DNA of 64,000 nucleotides, from assembly GCA_001936135.1 (NCBI GenBank), contig CP012810.1, positions 1,488,001 through 1,552,000 on the forward strand. Reading direction: 5' to 3'. The DNA is from Saccharomycopsis fibuligera x Saccharomycopsis cf. fibuligera. Its lineage: Eukaryota > Ascomycota > Saccharomycetes > Ascoideales > Saccharomycopsidaceae. The translations under genes were made by a program, and so were the position numbers. The notes under the pieces are model-generated. The model saw nothing but the letters and a program-made list of their open reading frames with translations. It ran no database searches and was not told the origin of the DNA. Numbering within the stretch: position 1 is the stretch's first letter; each line of letters starts with the position of its first letter. Below are positions 61,601 to 64,000 of the stretch, one piece after another.

Positions 61601-62866
61601 AAACAATTCGCTCTTCTTGTCATAAAATGAAGCAATTGACGAAGATTTGACCAACGATGGATAATTTTCACTAGACATCGCAAACCAGTTTTCGTCAGTA
61701 ATTACCCCCAAATAGGTGCCATGATCCACTTCAGCGTCATCAAATTCATCATCATTACTTGGCTTTATTGGATGAGACACCAAAAAGAAATTGCTCTTGT
61801 AATTGATGTTTGATGAATCTTTGGAGTTAGAACTTTTGTCATTGGAATAATCAGTGTAAACATCAAACACATTGATACATGTAGAATTCAAACTAGTTAT
61901 CCACTTTGGAATATTTGAATTGATATCAATTGACAACAATGATCTTTCTTGAAATGGGAAAACCAAAGCGCCATCAACTGATTTAGAGTTTAAATTTTGA
62001 AGTTTCAAATCATTGTTCAAATTGTTTTCACCATACTTGGAATATGAAATGTTCCATGCTCTATTATCTGATTTTGAAGTGATAATTAACTCATAATCGG
62101 TTCTTCCAATAGCAATATAGTTGGAGCAATCATCCAAACAAATAAAATTTTCGTTAAAGTTGTTATCATCGGTGCAACATTTACTAGAGTTATTCAACAG
62201 CAGGGCATCGTTGATCAATTGGCCAGTTTTAACATTGGCATAAACCATGGCTGTCTTTCTTGATCCAGTGAAAATCTTGTCATCATTGTCTATTGAAAAT
62301 GGTGATGCAGTGATTAAGTCTTTGACAGATAACGGAACTTTAGTTAGTCCTAAATCTTTCGTGAAAAAATACAAGGCACCATCACCATAAGGTTCCACTG
62401 CCCAGAATTCCTGGCTACTACCAGTAGCTGATGATGATGATGTAGAATTAGTATTTCTTGGGTTAATTGGCGATGAGCTTGAAGTAATAACTGGACCCAA
62501 GTTCAAGTTCCAAATGACTTTTCCGGTTTGTCTATTGATGCCGGATAGTGTTCCGTCAACTTGGGAAACGATGATCAAGTTAGTTAATTGCAACTCATCG
62601 ATATCTCTGTTACTGGATAAAAGTAGTTGATTATTGGAGCCTTTGTAAAAATTCTTTTTCGTAGTAGCTTGAACATTTTCATTTGCATTTTTGTTCAAAA
62701 AATCATTGTCACCTGTTTGTGCGGCATTTAACGCTTTTGGTCTTTGATTGTTATTGTAGTACTGGATATTATCATTATTGAGCTGAGCAGATATGACAAT
62801 ATCAAGGAAATTTAACGCCAATGATAGAAGAACAAAGCGAATAATTGAAAGCTTATTCCAAATCAT
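58688..62866 (-). CDS. IRE1: Ire1, unfolded-protein-response sensor kinase and endoribonuclease
   Basis: An ER-spanning sensor that oligomerises on unfolded protein and cuts HAC1-type mRNA. The ATG at 62866 (MIWNKLSIIRF) gives 1392 residues; the frame upstream has no ATG. Seen: a hydrophobic signal sequence (about 1-27), a luminal beta-propeller-like domain with PQQ-like GTLSGINRQTGKVIWNLNLG (about 103-122), a membrane segment (about 543-565), and an acidic/Asn-rich cytosolic linker including SNNN repeats (about 895-925). The kinase starts at about 955 (LGYGSHGTVVYKG; AVKRM), with HRDIKPQNIL (about 1119), DFGLCKK and SGTSGWRAPELL. The KEN RNase domain follows from about 1250, and LLDLLRVIRNKYHHINEIPE keeps the Arg and His needed for cleavage in yeast Ire1. 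All catalytic parts are intact. Whether this yeast splices HAC1 or uses RIDD-type decay cannot be seen here. Confidence 0.95.
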   Translation of the reverse strand: MIWNKLSIIRFVLLSLALNFLDIVISAQLNNDNIQYYNNNQRPKALNAAQTGDNDFLNKNANENVQATTKKNFYKGSNNQLLLSSNRDIDELQLTNLIIVSQVDGTLSGINRQTGKVIWNLNLGPVITSSSSPINPRNTNSTSSSSATGSSQEFWAVEPYGDGALYFFTKDLGLTKVPLSVKDLITASPFSIDNDDKIFTGSRKTAMVYANVKTGQLINDALLLNNSSKCCTDDNNFNENFICLDDCSNYIAIGRTDYELIITSKSDNRAWNISYSKYGENNLNNDLKLQNLNSKSVDGALVFPFQERSLLSIDINSNIPKWITSLNSTCINVFDVYTDYSNDKSSNSKDSSNINYKSNFFLVSHPIKPSNDDEFDDAEVDHGTYLGVITDENWFAMSSENYPSLVKSSSIASFYDKKSELFNTSYSGFVESVVGVHKKPTVSNNNFVSTTMVTSNKQSNNNKDNNKNNNNERFPSLVSSKPRATPLLNNGDSQYNHKRYYYSSLPENQRSREILSIDPPLINDPTTQTQRKTYSVFKFILRLFENSVFTVVLLFILYYSSKAGFIPPLTTIMYKLGFMKRTHYAVEFAERILADTEINITNFSNEGEVNNNISANGAKTRRGLVANEEQKHNNKNNKNDIKDGINNSNTGEKSLLNGGISSDDAYNRNNNNDKNKNNSELLINKVMMNEKDNNNYYQFNEEEKNHIEDSIRKLGILNNIDIDIDIDMIKEKLLKEISDKRAAAAATSAIGASASGAANTGKSISQTVTNSGDVDETLVAVTRHGDDYVHDDDEEADSTDSDSSDVINEKASLLDEKEAYAHDKFIEKQLNANVNGKDNKKVRIDEASLKPELEEESQNEGKDTQTTKTMKKRKRGSRGGKNKKKSLKQTSSSLIATINNNSNNNSNNNSNNNSNNNNNNNNISNLDEQIINGNDIELVVKQNNRNELGKSRLVISDDILGYGSHGTVVYKGTFENRPVAVKRMLIDFYDVASHEVTLLQESDDHPNVIRYFCSRQSDRFLYIALELCSANLEDLVENRSIIEACQNGDGTTTTTRTTTVAKNGLSSSTTTMANINNDVSAKIEAFKYTIINDNLLFENFQDILYQMTSGLHHLHKLNIVHRDIKPQNILVTPSKTKALRVLISDFGLCKKLEPDQSSFRGTTASGTSGWRAPELLTEGNNSRVSKAVDIFSLGLVFYYILSKGKHPFGDKYNRESNILQNKFNLDQLGLTVAAAEEEAKDLISIMLDSNPRKRLTTELILKHPFFWNNDKKIEFLLKISDKLNILARDSPIILKFEKFSNKVFEANDWKEHFDAKFFANINSFRKYDCSKLLDLLRVIRNKYHHINEIPEEFHITEENFYEFFSGLFPSLLIYCYYFIEGNMKNDFESFYH
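60090..60178. repeat. Coding Asn/Ser-Asn repeat in IRE1
   Basis: A tandem of 12-base units (AATAGCAATAAC on the gene strand) followed by pure AAC triplets encodes about 25 residues of SNNN and polyasparagine in the Ire1 linker, shortly before the kinase domain. Confidence 0.9.
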
Positions 62867-64000
62867 GGTTTGTAATGTGTATATCAGATACAAAAAGCAA
62901 AGCGAGGAGAAGGAAAGAGGAAAAAAAACCCAATCAGTTTCTCATTTCTCCATACGTGAGGGGATGTTATAATATTAGCGATGAGTGGAAATTTGGATGT
63001 AGTGTTTTCTAGAATGTATTCTTGTCTTATGTTTCTTTGAAAAGAATGTTTTTCCTCTAACTGGCAACTTATTAATTAATGATCTTGTAGTGGCAAAGGT
63101 GTATTATTTTGTCTTGTATATTGCAGCACAAGGAGTGGAGGCAAAGAGATAAGCAAACAAGAACGAGATCAGTGAGCGATAGTGGAACGGGATAGGATGA
63201 TGCTTCTCTCGAGGCTGAAGAGACGGAAAGATGGACGGATGAGTATAGACGCAGCGTATGAGTATAAAGGTAGTGAGCGTGCAGTGATATCAAACAGAAA
63301 CCAAAAAGAAGCTTTCTTTGGCTGTCCTATGTTTTCTTGCGATGCACTGGTGTCCAATAGTTGAGTTATAATAGTCGGTGTGAATTTGGTTTGACGAGGC
63401 AGAAGAGCATGGAACGAATGGAATAAAATAAAAGTTTTCTCCCTTCACACGCTCTCTGGGTTTCTCGCGCTCTCTCTCTTTCTCTCTCTCTCTTTCTCTC
63501 TCTCTCTCTCCCTCTCTGTCGTCCTCATTCCCCTTTGCCTTCAGGATTCCAGTCTGAGAAACTTCACTATGTATCACGTGCTGATCTAGAGTTAAGCCGT
63601 CAAGGGCCTAGTCTCTACTGCGGTAGCTGCTAGACGGAACCATCAGCTGCCATCCTGAACACTTGCCGGGATTGTACAGCATCGCCTAGACAGTATATTA
63701 GAGAGCCCTGGCAGACCTTAGTCAAACAGTTGCGGAGTTATCTCTGAATCGCTATTCCCTGGCGAAGTGGGGCCCCAATCAAATGTCCCTGACATTTCAA
63801 TGTTGGCTGAGTTTGTTGAGGGAAGTATGTGCACTGACATTTGCGTGCGTTTAGCTGATTTCCTGGTGCCCCGGATATTTCATCCATATAGTATAATCTA
63901 AGCCGGGTTTATGTAGCTTTGGTCGAGAGGCTCTTTTTACTTGGGAGAATTAAGCCATTATTGGTGATTGAAACACAAATGCTAGAGTGAAGCCTCCTTA
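62867..64000. other. IRE1 upstream region and right edge
   Basis: 1.13 kb without a recognised gene. It begins with the IRE1 promoter, then a (CT)n microsatellite at about 63469-63518, and a CACGTG at about 63576-63581. From about 63590 to the window end the sequence is less AT-rich and lacks long frames, similar in texture to the gene desert at 8.4-16.9 kb. TGGCGAAGTGG at 63760-63770 resembles a tRNA A box, but no B box follows. Confidence 0.5.
63469..63518. repeat. (CT)n microsatellite
   Basis: About 25 CT dinucleotides with a few TTT or CCC interruptions, about 600 bp upstream of IRE1. The IRE1-strand sequence is (GA)n, similar to the GA tract upstream of SSD1. Confidence 0.9.

Noticed and set aside
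62867-62893. Longer Ire1 N-terminus beginning upstream of 62866
   Set aside because: It would need a TTG start. The ATG at 62866 gives a proper signal sequence.
63760-63770. TGGCGAAGTGG resembling a tRNA A box
   Set aside because: No GGTTCRANTCC B box follows within 100 bp, and no cloverleaf arms could be paired.

Overview
This is a 64-kb nuclear segment of a budding yeast (Saccharomycotina). The evidence is compact, almost intron-free genes, AT-rich spacers packed with poly(A/T) tracts and microsatellites, a canonical yeast intron (GTATGT donor, TACTAAC branch point) and gene pairs that are neighbours in Saccharomyces cerevisiae. CTG codons look scarce. At least two of them (in MRM1 and DCD1) sit where relatives carry small or polar residues, so a CUG-Ser clade yeast (Debaryomycetaceae/Metschnikowiaceae group) is the best guess. 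This is an inference, not proof. No tRNA, rRNA, transposon, LTR element or CRISPR array was recognised.

Layout. 0.6-4.8 kb holds MRM1 and MRP51 (divergent, both mitoribosome genes, sharing a promoter with RRPE and CACGTG sites), then HIS3. 4.8-16.9 kb is gene-poor: 2.3 kb of spacer, one unrecognised Ser/Asn-rich 424-residue gene, then about 8.5 kb with no credible gene. That large gap is the main candidate for something undescribed, most plausibly a regional centromere. 16.9-25.6 kb holds a YDR090C-like PQ-loop membrane protein, a DDHD phospholipase (DDL1-like) and glucosidase II beta (GTB1). 25.6-30.6 kb is SSD1, whose coding sequence is split by a 567-bp intron. 31.6-39.9 kb holds PSD1, FMP41 and SKO1 on the minus strand, in the S. 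cerevisiae chromosome XIV order, with DCD1 inserted on the plus strand. 40.5-49.8 kb holds MDM1, IPI1 and RQC1. 51.0-57.2 kb holds a divergent OLE-type delta-9 desaturase, GPI8 and IRC3; RQC1, IRC3 and GPI8 are also clustered in S. cerevisiae (YDR331-333). 58.7-62.9 kb is IRE1, followed by a non-coding right edge.

Themes. Several products act in mitochondria (MRM1, MRP51, PSD1, IRC3, probably FMP41 and DDL1). Others act in the ER and secretory pathway (GTB1, GPI8, IRE1, the desaturase, MDM1 at ER contact sites). SSD1, SKO1 and IRE1 are stress or cell-wall regulators. Proteins here are often longer than S. cerevisiae counterparts because of Asn, Gln and Ser low-complexity inserts (SKO1, MDM1, DCD1, IRC3, IRE1, SSD1). 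The two most testable oddities in proteins are the SSD1 intron and a reciprocal His/Asn exchange at two metal-site positions of the desaturase.
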